From Nitzschia sp. pyKryTriq1 (lineage: Eukaryota > Bacillariophyta > Bacillariophyceae > Bacillariales > Bacillariaceae), in NCBI GenBank assembly GCA_956465555.1, contig OY101120.1:2164001-2228000 (forward strand): 64,000 nucleotides of DNA. The letters are read 5' to 3'. Numbering within the stretch: the stretch's first letter is position 1; the number at the start of each line of letters is the position of its first letter. The notes beneath the pieces were generated by a model. That model was not told the DNA's origin. It worked only from the letters and a program-made list of their open reading frames with translations, and ran no database searches. This document shows, in pieces, positions 20,868-30,373 of the stretch. Both the position numbers and the translations under genes were made by a program.

Positions 20868-22709
20868 ATGACTGAATTGCCGCTTCCGTCGACGAGAAAC
20901 CTCTCGAAGCTCGTTCTCTCGCTCCGTCGTCGAACGGCCTTATTTCTCTGTATCATCATCGTTTATTGCTGGAATCTTATTTCCGTTGTCCAATCGGCTT
21001 CTCTGGAAGAATCCTATGCTCTTGCTCGAACGACGAGGGCGTTGCAGGGTCACAAAGCTGCACTTCCGCTCTACCAAGAACTAGTACGTCGCAACCCTGG
21101 CGATATTACTGCCGCCACTCGGATTGCCTGTCACCCAGATACGATACCGCGCCACCAACGTTTGGCTGATGCCACTACCAGCAATGGCACATTTGAGGAC
21201 CAGCAAACACTAACTCGCAGATTACTGGAGTGGGACTTTACGCCCCTTGGTGTTGCCAAGCATGTTTTTCCTTCAACAACATCGCGCCCTTCTTCCTCGG
21301 CATCAGCCGCCCGAATATCTTCGGCGCCTCTATATTTACAGCCATTGAGGGCTGGAACTCAGGCGCCACAAATGCCTATTACTTCGGCGTTGGATGTCTG
21401 CCTGCAACTTTTTCTGTTGGCAGCCTGCGTACCAGTGTCGACGTGTAAGCAGTATCTAGGAGAGAATGTCGTCAGAATCTTGGAGGCTACCGGAATCGCA
21501 TTTTGCAACCGCGACGACGGTGACGATGGATTGGTAGTTCCGTATTGCCAGATCACACCGGTCAAGTGCTGTGGCAGCAACGACGACGAGCATTCGGCAA
21601 CAATTCTATATTTGGCCACTGATTTGCATCCGAACGTGTTGTCCACGACGACGATCGATGACCAGAGTGAGGCAGTCATGTATATTGGGCCGGACTCGCT
21701 AGCTCTGGTTGATCACTGGAGCTCCTTGCCTCGCTCATATCCTCACCGGAATAGCATCGATGGGGCTACGGGCACCACTAAAACGCATCGAATCGTCGAC
21801 TTGGGTACGGGAAGTGGAATTCAAGCATTGGCCATGGCAGCTTCACTGCAATCATTGGCAGCTACTAGGACGAATCATCATCACCGTCGTAGTCCAGGAT
21901 ACGAGATCGAAAAACCTGAGGTCGTCTGCGTAGATCTCAACCCTCGGGCCCTTCGGCTGGCCCGCCTCAATTTTGCTTGGAATGGTTTGCCGGTACCAGA
22001 TTTGGTCTTGGGAGACCTCAGAGACGAACGAGGTGGTCGACTGCTGTTGGATGACTCCTCTACCGGTAGCGCCGCCACGGGCAAGCCATGGCAGGAATGG
22101 TTGGGCCGTCCAACCATCCTGTTGGCCAATCCTCCATTCTTGCCGGTCCCCGTACATGATGCAACCATTGCCAAGCGCCACGGGCTGTTTTCCAGTGGTG
22201 GTGGCAGTGGAGAAGATATTTTGGAACGTGTCGTGGAGCTCGCTTCGGAATGCCTTTGCAACGATGGTGGGACCCTGGCGATTGTGTCCGAGTTTATGAA
22301 TCCTCAAACGACATTTCTATCCCGACTACAAACATGGTGGGAACGAAAAAGAAGTCATCATAGTTACGGCTCGGCCGCAAGAGGCGTCTTCTTCAGCAAT
22401 GAACAAGCTATGGAGGTTTCTTCATACGCCTCGAGACGTGCGGATTCACAAGACGAATTTGAAAAATGGATGGACCATTTGTCGAACGGAGACATTACTC
22501 ACGTCTCGCCAGGATTACTTTTTATTCAGAAAGTTGATTGCAATGACAACAATGAGTTGGATCCCGAGCTCCGAGTGGACACTTATTTGATACCCAAAAC
22601 CACGGACGGATCTATTTGGACTCCAACAAATCTACCAGCTCGACACTTGACCAGAGAAAAATTGATCGAGTCGGACATATATCATGATGTACCAAACATG
22701 CAATTATAG
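20868..22709 (+). CDS. Membrane-anchored SAM-dependent methyltransferase, HemK/PrmC-like
   Basis: A single exon encodes 613 aa. A hydrophobic segment at residues 23-43 (ALFLCIIIVYCWNLISVV) is a signal anchor or signal peptide, followed by a single TPR-like helix pair (SYALARTTRALQGHKAALPL). The catalytic part shows motif I RIVDLGTGSGIQALAMA at about residue 309, the acidic strand VVCVDLNPRALRLARLNF, and LLANPPFLPVP at about 419. The last is the NPPF/NPPY motif of methyltransferases acting on amide or exocyclic amine nitrogens (release-factor glutamine, rRNA guanine, DNA adenine). The substrate is unknown. The long N-terminal part is not typical of PrmC (about 280 aa), so a diatom-specific secretory or organellar enzyme is inferred. 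Confidence 0.78.
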   Translation: MTELPLPSTRNLSKLVLSLRRRTALFLCIIIVYCWNLISVVQSASLEESYALARTTRALQGHKAALPLYQELVRRNPGDITAATRIACHPDTIPRHQRLADATTSNGTFEDQQTLTRRLLEWDFTPLGVAKHVFPSTTSRPSSSASAARISSAPLYLQPLRAGTQAPQMPITSALDVCLQLFLLAACVPVSTCKQYLGENVVRILEATGIAFCNRDDGDDGLVVPYCQITPVKCCGSNDDEHSATILYLATDLHPNVLSTTTIDDQSEAVMYIGPDSLALVDHWSSLPRSYPHRNSIDGATGTTKTHRIVDLGTGSGIQALAMAASLQSLAATRTNHHHRRSPGYEIEKPEVVCVDLNPRALRLARLNFAWNGLPVPDLVLGDLRDERGGRLLLDDSSTGSAATGKPWQEWLGRPTILLANPPFLPVPVHDATIAKRHGLFSSGGGSGEDILERVVELASECLCNDGGTLAIVSEFMNPQTTFLSRLQTWWERKRSHHSYGSAARGVFFSNEQAMEVSSYASRRADSQDEFEKWMDHLSNGDITHVSPGLLFIQKVDCNDNNELDPELRVDTYLIPKTTDGSIWTPTNLPARHLTREKLIESDIYHDVPNMQL

Positions 22710-23350
22710 CTGTTAGCTGATCTCAGCGGGCTTTCATCCTGCTGGAAGAAAGATTGCACGCAACCTCGCGAGGCGCTGAAAAAAGGATAGTCACCCCTTA
22801 TTCCTTCAAACTTCCGTAGCCTTTTCTAGCATCACATTAGCCGCACTATTGTCAAACAAGACACCTTGCTTTGCATGCATTGACTTTTTAAATTGCACAA
22901 GTGCATTATCTCCCCGTATCCACCTCTCTAGTACGAGTACTGCACGAGAGGCGCTACCATTATCCCTGAAACTGCGGTAGACGGTTTCATCAGGGCACTC
23001 GAGGCGAGATGCCCGCGACACCGCAAAGCCGATGTGGATCACCTCACACTAGGTGATCCAACTTTTTGTCATGCTTGACTAGAGGTTCCCGCATCCCCAG
23101 CGGACCAGCCCAGCAGAACTTGGTATGTACAACTCTTCATCTCCCCAATGATTGGCCCAGAAACCATGCGACAACAGATCGTCGTAGAAATAACAATGGA
23201 GGAGAGTTTGAGCCGGATAGGTTCTTGCCGATACCAAAACATGGAGGAGAGTTTGAGCCGGATAGGTTCTTGCCGATACCAAAACAATGCATGTATCGTT
23301 GCATGTCAGAAATGACTTCTTTGATGATTTCATTCAGGATGCTAGTCGTC
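22710..23350. other. Convergent intergenic region with a tandem duplication
   Basis: This lies between the methyltransferase stop and the receptor stop on the opposite strand. It contains the 45-bp tandem repeat listed below. Short open frames on both strands (for example 22806-23042 minus) show no recognisable domain. Confidence 0.5.
23198..23286. repeat. 45-bp tandem duplication
   Basis: Two adjacent, almost identical copies begin at 23198 and 23243, each starting GGAGGAGAGTTTGAGCCGG and ending CCGATACCAAAACA. They are in the 3' flank of the receptor gene. Confidence 0.95.
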
Positions 23351-24619
23351 CTAACTGGATTTCGCATCACCATTTTCTCCTTCTCCTTCTCCGTCCTCTT
23401 CCTCTGCTTCTTCTTTCACTGCCTCTGGGTCCATATCGTCGTCATCCGCCGGCACTGATACCAAAGAAGTTTTTGATAGTGGTTTGCTCATATCAAATTC
23501 TACATGGGCCGGCATATCTGGTGCCAAAGAATGTTCCGAGGAGGCCACGCTGGGCTCTTTGTAGTCATCGCCATAAATTCGTTCTCGAACTTCTTCAATC
23601 TCGTCTGGATCGCCCGCCTTGGACATGCTGACTCGGAATACTACCATCATGGAATCGTCAGGATACATTGTGCTCAGCATTTGGTAGCGCGGCCGGATGT
23701 AAATGAAGCAATTGAAGACGCCTTGCAAAGGATAGAGCAAAAACGCCAGAAAATGGAGTGCATATACGGGAGCCACGGTGTCGCTCGGAATGACAATCGC
23801 GAGGACGGGCCATATCAGAGTGTTGACAAAGACCGCAGTGTATAAAATAGCCTGTGTTGCGACAGCCCGAAGGCGTTGTTTCATTTCATCACCTAGGGCA
23901 CCACCCGCACCATTATCACCCCCTTGGCTCAGAGTTCCCTGCACTCTGAAATAGACTAAAGCAGTAGCCATGATGGCACCAGAGGCGGCAGCAATCATTC
24001 CGGCAACATATGCCCATCGCAGTGCATTCGTGTCCTTGGGCAATGCCCATCCATCACTTCCTACTGGGATACAATCGACTTCATTTGCGGTGTCATTCTC
24101 ACATTCGTAACTTTGAATAACGCACAAGCCCAAACCCTCTGATACATTCAAATTGTTTGTAACCGCCGCCGCAACGGCAATGCCACCAGGAATTAAGAAG
24201 CAAGATAGATGAGCACACCATTCCCAAAATCCAATGATATCTTCCGGCTGCTTTTGTCGTTTCGGTGAACTCTGGATACTGAAATAGAAGTAAATGCTGA
24301 GGTAGCAGCTGTACATGGCTACAGAGAGGGAGCCAAACTGGAGGAAAAATCCTGCCATCGAGCAGGTCTTTTGATTTCCAATGGCCCAGTAGAAATCAGG
24401 GGATTCTGGCAGTACCAGCTGATGAAATAGCAGAAACACAGAGTTCAGAATATCTGCCAAACTGAGCATGAACAAGAATCTTTGATAGGTCGAAGTCATC
24501 TTCAGATAGGCTATTCTGGTTACGGCGACCGACCCCAAAACCGACATGAATGATGAGAATGCAGTAACAATCACCAAGGCGGCATACTGTCCCTTGGAAA
24601 GATAGCCCTCGTACTCCAT
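23351..24619 (-). CDS. Seven-transmembrane receptor, GPCR-like
   Basis: A single exon encodes 422 aa with seven hydrophobic helices, at about residues 13-36, 46-68, 87-111, 132-153, 201-224, 252-275 and 284-306, then an acidic cytoplasmic tail. GPCR features are a Cys at the start of helix 3 (C86) with several Cys in the second extracellular loop (C166, C173, C183). Helix 2 has SLADILNSVF (L-A-D, the conserved sodium-site Asp). Helix 7 ends in PLQGVFNCFIYIRPRYQ, analogous to NPxxY followed by helix 8. The tail is Ser- and Glu-rich with phosphorylation-prone stretches (SVASSEHSLAP). Overall this resembles the cAMP-receptor-like/secretin-like group of protist GPCRs. The ligand is unknown. Confidence 0.82.
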   Translation of the reverse strand: MEYEGYLSKGQYAALVIVTAFSSFMSVLGSVAVTRIAYLKMTSTYQRFLFMLSLADILNSVFLLFHQLVLPESPDFYWAIGNQKTCSMAGFFLQFGSLSVAMYSCYLSIYFYFSIQSSPKRQKQPEDIIGFWEWCAHLSCFLIPGGIAVAAAVTNNLNVSEGLGLCVIQSYECENDTANEVDCIPVGSDGWALPKDTNALRWAYVAGMIAAASGAIMATALVYFRVQGTLSQGGDNGAGGALGDEMKQRLRAVATQAILYTAVFVNTLIWPVLAIVIPSDTVAPVYALHFLAFLLYPLQGVFNCFIYIRPRYQMLSTMYPDDSMMVVFRVSMSKAGDPDEIEEVRERIYGDDYKEPSVASSEHSLAPDMPAHVEFDMSKPLSKTSLVSVPADDDDMDPEAVKEEAEEEDGEGEGENGDAKSS

Positions 24620-25463
24620 GATTGGAATGTCGTGATTTCAGTTTCAGTCGAGCGTTGGTTAGTAGGAGTAGTGTGGTAACGTTGATTCAAGCAGCGATTC
24701 TGATCGTTGAAAGCTGCTATTCTCTAGCAAGTGGCTTCGGTAACGCCCGTGCACTGCTTGTTTTGAGTACTGTCTTTGCTAGCTGGGTGCGAGACGTCTC
24801 TTGTCGTTTGCCCTACGCGTTCTCAACATGAAGTGATGCTTGTGCAACGACTGCTGTTATTGCTTTGGGGCATCGGGCATCGGGGGTTATTATCGGCTTG
24901 GTCGTCCCGTGGAAATCTTCTTCTACGGCTAGTCTACTGTACCGGTACCTGGTAACGTACCGGTACCAGTACCAGTAGCTTCTGCTCGCATCGATCGAGC
25001 AAGCAAGAAGGTCATTTTCACTTTCACGGAAGTCATCATCATCATCGCGCGCTGCGACCGTTGTATGTGGTTGTGTGGCCGACGGCTGGCACGCGGCTGG
25101 CCGGCTCTTCTACATTCAGCATACGAGTATTCGTATCTATCAAATAATAATGTTGTCTGTCTGCGTCCCACTCTCTCCCTCTTTCGAGTACCGGTATGGT
25201 ACAGTACCTACACCTTGAGTACACACTGGCTAGACTACGGTACTCACCGACCGTCGCCAACAAGCCAACACCCACCGCACACCGCACACACGGCCGGACG
25301 CATTCACATCTTTCATCACTCGCCTTCGAGCCTGTGCTGGAGTAAAGATGTAGCCTCTCCTGTTCTCGATTCTCGACATCTTCGAAGTCCCTCGGCACAC
25401 TCTACTACCTGAGCAGAATTACGGACACATTACTGCCTCTCCATCTACAACGTATTGCCCAAC
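24620..25463. promoter_or_regulatory. Divergent promoter region of the receptor and uL22m genes
   Basis: This region lies between two divergent starts. It contains a dense run of palindromic words at 24937-24978 (GTACCGGTACCTGG, CGTACCGGTACCAG) and another at 25187-25215. No protein-coding signal was recognised. The regulatory role is positional inference. Confidence 0.4.
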
Positions 25464-26408
25464 ATGAATGAACTGGTGCGCCGCATAGCCTCTATCAGCT
25501 TGCACAAGGCTTCTTTCCGAACGACGCCCCGTGGGCTGTCTCAATTTGCTGTGACAAGTGGTTCCGAGCTTCCCACCTCTTGTCTGCGTCATCACTTCGG
25601 CTATTTTCATAATTCTACCCAACATATGATGTTATTTTCCACGCAAGCTTCCACCACTGAAGTGGCATCCTCCTCCTCCTCCACCACAGCTTCCATCGTT
25701 ACCGATGAAACGAGCGGCAAGCAGTACGGTGTCGTCCTGGATACACGCAAACTCCCGAAATTGAAACCTGGACTTGTGCAGAAGCGACTGGCAAAATGCA
25801 AGACTTATATTGGAAGAGAGGCAAGCATTCGGCAGTCTCCATGGAAACTCAATCGCATCTGCCAGTTGGCGGCAGGTTTGACCTTGGAGGAAGCCTTGAC
25901 ACAGCTCAAGTTTTGCGACTTGAAGAATGCAGACTTGGTGGCCAAAGTTCTCAAACGGACTAGCAATTTGGCTGACATTCGAGATGGAATTCAAATTTCA
26001 CAACTAGAAGTCGCTGAGTGTTTTACAAACAAGTCTTTGATGTTGAAAAGAATCAAGACGATGGGTAGAGGGAGGTAAGCCAGCTTTGACCATTCCCCGA
26101 CTCATGGATCCATTTATTTATGCATTCATTCATTCATTCATTGATTATCGTATCCCCCGTTTTATTTCTTCTTCAGATCCGGTGTCATGCACCACAAATT
26201 TTCCAACATTCGAGTAGTGTTGAGAGAGATCGACTTTCCGCTCCGTATCTATCAACAACCATCTCTGAATCAAAAGAAAAAGTGGTTACAGCACCAACAA
26301 CGGGCAGAGCAAGATGCAAAGGCCGCCAAGGCTAAGCGCGACGAAATGGAACGTCTTGAGAAACAGCAAGCAGAGCAATTACAGGAGCGCAAAGCCGCCC
26401 AGAAGTAG
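25464..26408 (+). CDS. Mitochondrial ribosomal protein uL22 (bL22m)
   Basis: There are two exons, 25464-26074 and 26177-26408. The intron (GTAAGCC to CTTCTTCAG) splits an Arg codon, giving KTMGRGRSGVMHHKFSNIRVVL; the product is 280 aa. The N-terminal 75 residues are rich in Arg, Ser and Thr without acidic residues, like a mitochondrial presequence (VRRIASISLHKASFRTTPRG). The uL22 core runs from about residue 110 to 230: SPWKLNRICQLAAGLTLEEA, a VAKVLKRTSN helix and the C-terminal beta-hairpin GRGRSGVMHHKFSNIRVVL, which reaches into the exit tunnel in ribosomes. The C-terminus adds a Lys/Glu/Gln helix. The start is the first ATG (MNELV). The intron contains an (ATTC)n repeat at 26121-26145. Confidence 0.85.
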
Positions 26409-26644
26409 AGAGTACATTGATCGCTGGACAATACGGGATGAGCATTTTTCGCCAGTAGCGCGCTGTGGTCGACAGCACAACCGCTTGATTCGGCAGTTGA
26501 ACTAAAAGAGCAGGTGCGACTTCCTCGATCGTGTACAATAAAAATATCAATAGTGCGATGCTCCAATTCTTCATTTTCGCTTCCATTGTGAATTGCTGTA
26601 GGCTAACTGCCTTTTGCACATCATCGAGACTTCTCGTACTTGCT

Positions 26645-26821
26645 AGCTTGCTTAGCTTGCTTAGCTTGCTTAGCTTGCTTAGCTTGCTTAGCTTGCTTAG
26701 CTTGCTTAGCTTGCTTAGCTTGCTTAGCTTGCTTAGCTTGCTTAGCTTGCTTAGCTTGCTTAGCTTGCTTAGCTTGCTTAGCTTGCTTAGCTTGCTTAGC
26801 TTGCTTAGCTTGCTTAGCTTA
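26645..26821. repeat. 9-bp minisatellite, unit AGCTTGCTT, about 20 copies
   Basis: About 177 bases consist of uninterrupted copies of AGCTTGCTT. Because the unit is a multiple of three and contains no stop in several frames, it creates long but meaningless frames on both strands (Leu-Ala-Cys, Leu-Leu-Ser, Lys-Leu-Ser repeats). It lies 237 bases downstream of the uL22m stop. Confidence 0.97.
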
Positions 26822-26919
26822 GTACTTCTGCCTTGCTTCTTGCTTGTGGCGAATAGAAAGTAGGTATTCGTAGGACCTTTCATAAAGATGACATGCCTTA
26901 GATCAATTTTTGTAGGCCT

Positions 26920-26944
26920 ATCCTACCTATGCCATAGGTAGGAT
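26920..26944. repeat. 25-bp hairpin palindrome
   Basis: ATCCTACCTATG and its complement CATAGGTAGGAT are separated by a single C. Confidence 0.95.
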
Positions 26945-27259
26945 TTAAGCCTGTACGTAAGAATGGCCTAATTGAATTTTCCAGCGCTCTGATGTGTTCA
27001 TCTGTCCGCCGCCCGCGCCGGGCCGAGCGTCCGGAACGGTTCTTCACAAACTTGTTGGATTATCCTAGTGTTTCGGTACTTCCCCAGTTGCTTTCTTTCG
27101 TTGCTCCTCCGCTGCCAGTTCTTCCAGCGTCAACGCTCGCTTTGGAGTCCCATCCTCGCCTAATTCACCAACTTTGTGAGAAGAAGCCAAGGGCAAAGCA
27201 ACAAGCTTGCCTGTTTACTCTTTTGGGGGTACAGAAAGGGGGTAGGCCTTGGGCCAAGA

Positions 27260-27303
27260 CTAGGCCAAGAATTCTTGGCCCAGGCCAAGAATTCTTGGCC
27301 TAG
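27260..27303. repeat. 44-bp palindrome made of two 18-bp palindromes
   Basis: Two copies of the perfect palindrome GGCCAAGAATTCTTGGCC are joined by CA. The whole block, including flanking CTA/TAG, is its own complement except at the two central bases. Confidence 0.95.
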
Positions 27304-27305
27304 AC

Positions 27306-27319
27306 CGCGGTTAACCGCG
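27306..27319. repeat. 14-bp palindrome CGCGGTTAACCGCG
   Basis: This perfect palindrome begins two bases after the previous one ends and is overlapped by a GTTTAAAC palindrome at 27319-27326. Confidence 0.95.
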
Positions 27320-28289
27320 TTTAAACTTTGTTGAACTTTTAGCGATGCGCTGGTACGTTGAAAAATTGATACAATATCAAAACGCTTCTTTTACCGCGCA
27401 TTCTATCAATAAGTTGAACTCGTTCGACCGGGGCTGACCCTTTCTCCGTAAAGACCCGAAACACGTCAGGAAAAGCTCCAATGAGTCGTCGGTTCGGGGA
27501 GAAAGGACACGGTCGGAGGTCGAACGAGTTCGCCATTTTTAGCGAATTCCCGAAGGTCCCAGGCCAAGCGGGCTTTGCCACGGAGCGTGGCTAGCGCGAA
27601 AGAGCATTGTCCAAGCGTGCCCGTAAAGCGAGTTCCACGTTAGTGCGCGGTGACCCGCACCCTTGGATGTTCCAGGTACCGGTATTAGTCGTACGGTGGC
27701 GACGCGTCGCGACGCGCCGTTGTATTCGCGACGCGTCACAAACCTCGTGACGGATGACAGACCTCGCACTAATCCGTCGTGTGTCCTGATGATGTCGTAT
27801 CAAATTATATATATACCCACAATGAAGAAACGTGCGCGACGGACAGACGTCACTGATTCCGTTTTGTGAGTTTGTCAACCGTTCCGGAGCAAGCTCCGTA
27901 GAAATTCTACTATTTTCTACGATAGGGCCTCTTTCACAGCATGGTCAATAATCCAATAGCGCCGGATCTCGGAGTTTAGTTCCCGAACACGAAGGAACAT
28001 TCCGCTCTTTCCGGCCAAGCTTCAACGTCGTCGGACAAATGATGTGGTAGCAATTGTACGTGAAGACCTCGTAGAGAGGTTTAATGCGAACTTTTTTCAC
28101 GAGCCTACCGGTACCGGTACAGTACAACCAATACGGTACACGTGTGCGTTTGGGCCAGGCAGGCACGGACTTTCTTTTGGTGTTTTTGGTTTCCCGATTT
28201 CACGAGCAGCGCAGTGCAGCAAATGAAAGCTGTCCGCATTCCGCATCATAAATTCATTGTGCACCAATTTCTTGACAACCTTCAACGAC

Positions 28290-28691
28290 ATGACCAAGCA
28301 AGTTACTTTCGGAGACCTCACCATCCACGAGCACCCACTTCAGCTCGGAGACAACCCCGCTTGCTCAAGCGGAGCTCCTCTCACCATTGGCTGGAAAGCA
28401 CAATCTTCTAGCACACGAAACCTTGATCTCTATGAATACATGCGAGGCGATCGAAGACACGGAAGAAAGCAGCTATGTATTCCAGTGCAAGATCGTGCGC
28501 AACTACTTCTTGAATCGGGCTACAGCCTGAACAAGATTGCCGATGCCACCTTGGCGGTAGAAGAAATCAAGAAGCAACGCTCTGAATCCTTGAAGGGAAC
28601 TAACCTCGAGCGATTCGGGGGTCTTATGAGCGGAATGGCGAACTTGGTTCTGAAGCCCGTCCGTAACACCGTCCAGGCGCGCTCTGCGTAA
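28290..28691 (+). CDS. Small conserved diatom protein of the LGDNP type, unknown function
   Basis: A single exon encodes 133 aa. The start is the first ATG in frame (MTKQVTFGDLTIHEHPLQLG). I recognise the pattern FGxLTIHExPxxLGDNP followed by SSGAPLTIGWK from many short uncharacterised diatom proteins, but know no function for it. The middle, RRHGRKQLCIPVQDRAQLLL, and ESGYSLNKIADATLAVEEIK look like helices of an intracellular soluble protein. No signal peptide or membrane segment is visible. Confidence 0.75.
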   Translation: MTKQVTFGDLTIHEHPLQLGDNPACSSGAPLTIGWKAQSSSTRNLDLYEYMRGDRRHGRKQLCIPVQDRAQLLLESGYSLNKIADATLAVEEIKKQRSESLKGTNLERFGGLMSGMANLVLKPVRNTVQARSA

Positions 28692-28999
28692 GGACAGATT
28701 TTGTTACATACGATCCTTCTGCGAAGAGATTGCTATTTGCCTTCATACCCGCACATATACAATAGACCATACACCCTCAATAGAGATACAATATTATCAC
28801 ATCAAACTTTTCTCAGTTTTCCTCGTAGTATTGTCTAACCGGCATCCACAGCTAAGTAGACGAGGAATAATCTTATGTTCTACCGAAATGGCACTGCTCG
28901 TTGTCTATTCGGAGCTTGGCTAGGAGAACGTCGTCCCTTACTGTTGTTTATTGTAATAGCACTAACGGTTCCCTTTTACTTCTCTATATCCAAGTTTCA

Positions 29000-30373
29000 T
29001 CATGCACTGATCCGAGACAAGGATAGCCAGCCGTTGCTTGAGTCGTCAACCACGTCCAAGTCCCAGTCTTCATCTGAAGGAAACTTTCTAGACCCTACCG
29101 CCGTCGCCATGAGTTTCTTCCCCTCAAAATCATGTAGAGATACTCCATTTACGGCATCGCCGAAGTCATCGAATTTGGCAACTAGTGACACTGTTCCATT
29201 GAGGGTGTAAACTCTGACGCATTTGTCTTGCCCGCCCACGACGAGACGATCTTCACCGTCGAACGCAAAACCAAGGCGCTGATTGGTATCACTACAAGTC
29301 TCGTAGCTCGCAACTCCAGGGCAAAAGGACGACGACGAAAGTCTTCGCAAATCCCATTGGAGAACCGCATTCGATCTTCGGCTTGAGCTGAGGAGATATT
29401 GACAATCCGGAGAGAATTCAACTTGAGTTACACCTCCTCTCGCTCTGCTCTGGTACCACTGAACCTTGGCGGCCGAAAAGTTGAGCGAATCTGTTCCATC
29501 GTCTGGGTCAACAAAGTGTTTTCGTTTCCTCGAGTGCGACTTTCCATGCCCCACAACACAAGATCCGTCCACTACAAGCTCCGCAACTGGTGTTGTTTGT
29601 GTACGAACATCGTACAGATATATCGATCCCGGAGAGTATGTTCCTACAGCGAGAAGATTCTGCTGGGTAGATGCCACCGATAGGGCTGATACGAGACCTT
29701 TCTGCCCATCTTTGGATCGCCGTGTCTTTCCCAGCTTCAATACTATAGCTGTCTCTCGTCCCGGCCGGTTCAGATCGAACACGTGAAGCATTCTGTCCGT
29801 CCGGAACCCACCAGCGATAATCTGCCGCCCATTATTGGCAAAGCATACAGTGGCAGGGGATTCCATTTCATCCAAACGGTTGTAGGGACGATACGTGGCG
29901 CGGATCTCACCGGTGTAAGCATCATACAAATGGATGGGCTGGTCTCTGTATGTAGTCGACCCGGAACAAAATCGATGAGCGACACGAGACCAATATTGTT
30001 CTTTCTCAGAGAACAGTGCAAAATACAATACTTACCTAGCTGTCCCCACAAAGCAACAAGTAGATGGATCCATCGAGTTCATATGAGGATACCACTGGTA
30101 GGCCCGAACGGAATCTCCTGCAGGGCATCTCAGTGCTGGATTCCAAGGGGAAGTAGTAGAATATTTCTCACTTCCAAACTCTGTATTGAAGAGAAGAAGC
30201 TCATTGCCTTGCGCTGTTAACACGCACAGACCATCAGGAGAAAACTGGCACCCTTGTGGGAATGTATCTTCGAACGCCGCCTGCGCTAGAATCTTGCGAC
30301 TGGGGCTCTTGGGCTCGGAGATGGTTGGACTTGCGCTGGTTCCTACATGGTCCACGGTCGTGGGAGGCTCCAT
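29000..30373 (-). CDS. WRAP53/TCAB1-like WD40 protein (telomerase and Cajal-body RNA chaperone)
   Basis: There are two exons, 30373-30036 and 29945-29000. The intron (GTAAGT to ATACAG) splits an Arg codon and joins VGTAR to DQPIHLYDAYTGEIRATYRP; the product is 427 aa. Human WRAP53 has the same block (PIHIWDAFTGELRASF) followed by the same repeat order. Here those are YNRLDEMESPATVCFANNG, HVFDLNRPGRET, KGLVSALSVASTQQNLLAVG, GGVTQVEFSPDCQYLLSSSR, VLQWDLRRLS and NGVSLHDFEGKKLMATAVGS. WRAP53 binds CAB-box RNAs and helps assemble telomerase and scaRNPs in the nucleus. That role is inferred from the family. Compared with human (548 aa), the N-terminal extension is short. Confidence 0.85.

Larger units (their letters stand above)
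26822..28289. other. Gene-poor island with palindromes; possible decayed element
   Basis: No recognisable protein was found in 1.47 kb. It contains three perfect or near-perfect palindromes at 26920-27326, a CG-rich block at 27698-27736 built of GCGACGCGTC-like words, and a repeat pair around CGTAGAAA/TTTTCTACG at 27897-27922. A minus-strand frame at 27339-27581 resembles nothing I know. The composition differs from the flanking genes, as for an old mobile insertion, but no element ends could be defined. Confidence 0.4.

Noticed and set aside
22806-23042. 78-codon minus-strand frame
   Set aside because: No domain, no signal peptide and no conserved pattern; convergent 3' flank of two genes.
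26645-26821. CRISPR-like array
   Set aside because: Units are contiguous 9-mers without spacers, in a nuclear eukaryotic genome.
26531-26863. Leu-Leu-Ser and Lys-Leu-Ser repeat frames on both strands
   Set aside because: Produced by the 9-bp minisatellite, whose unit length is a multiple of three.
27339-27581. 80-codon minus-strand frame in the palindrome island
   Set aside because: Looked protein-like in part but matched no family I know; island composition is unusual, so chance is likely.
28875-29210. 111-codon frame with a hydrophobic helix
   Set aside because: More than half overlaps the 3' end of the WRAP53-like gene on the other strand; the rest looks like untranslated region.
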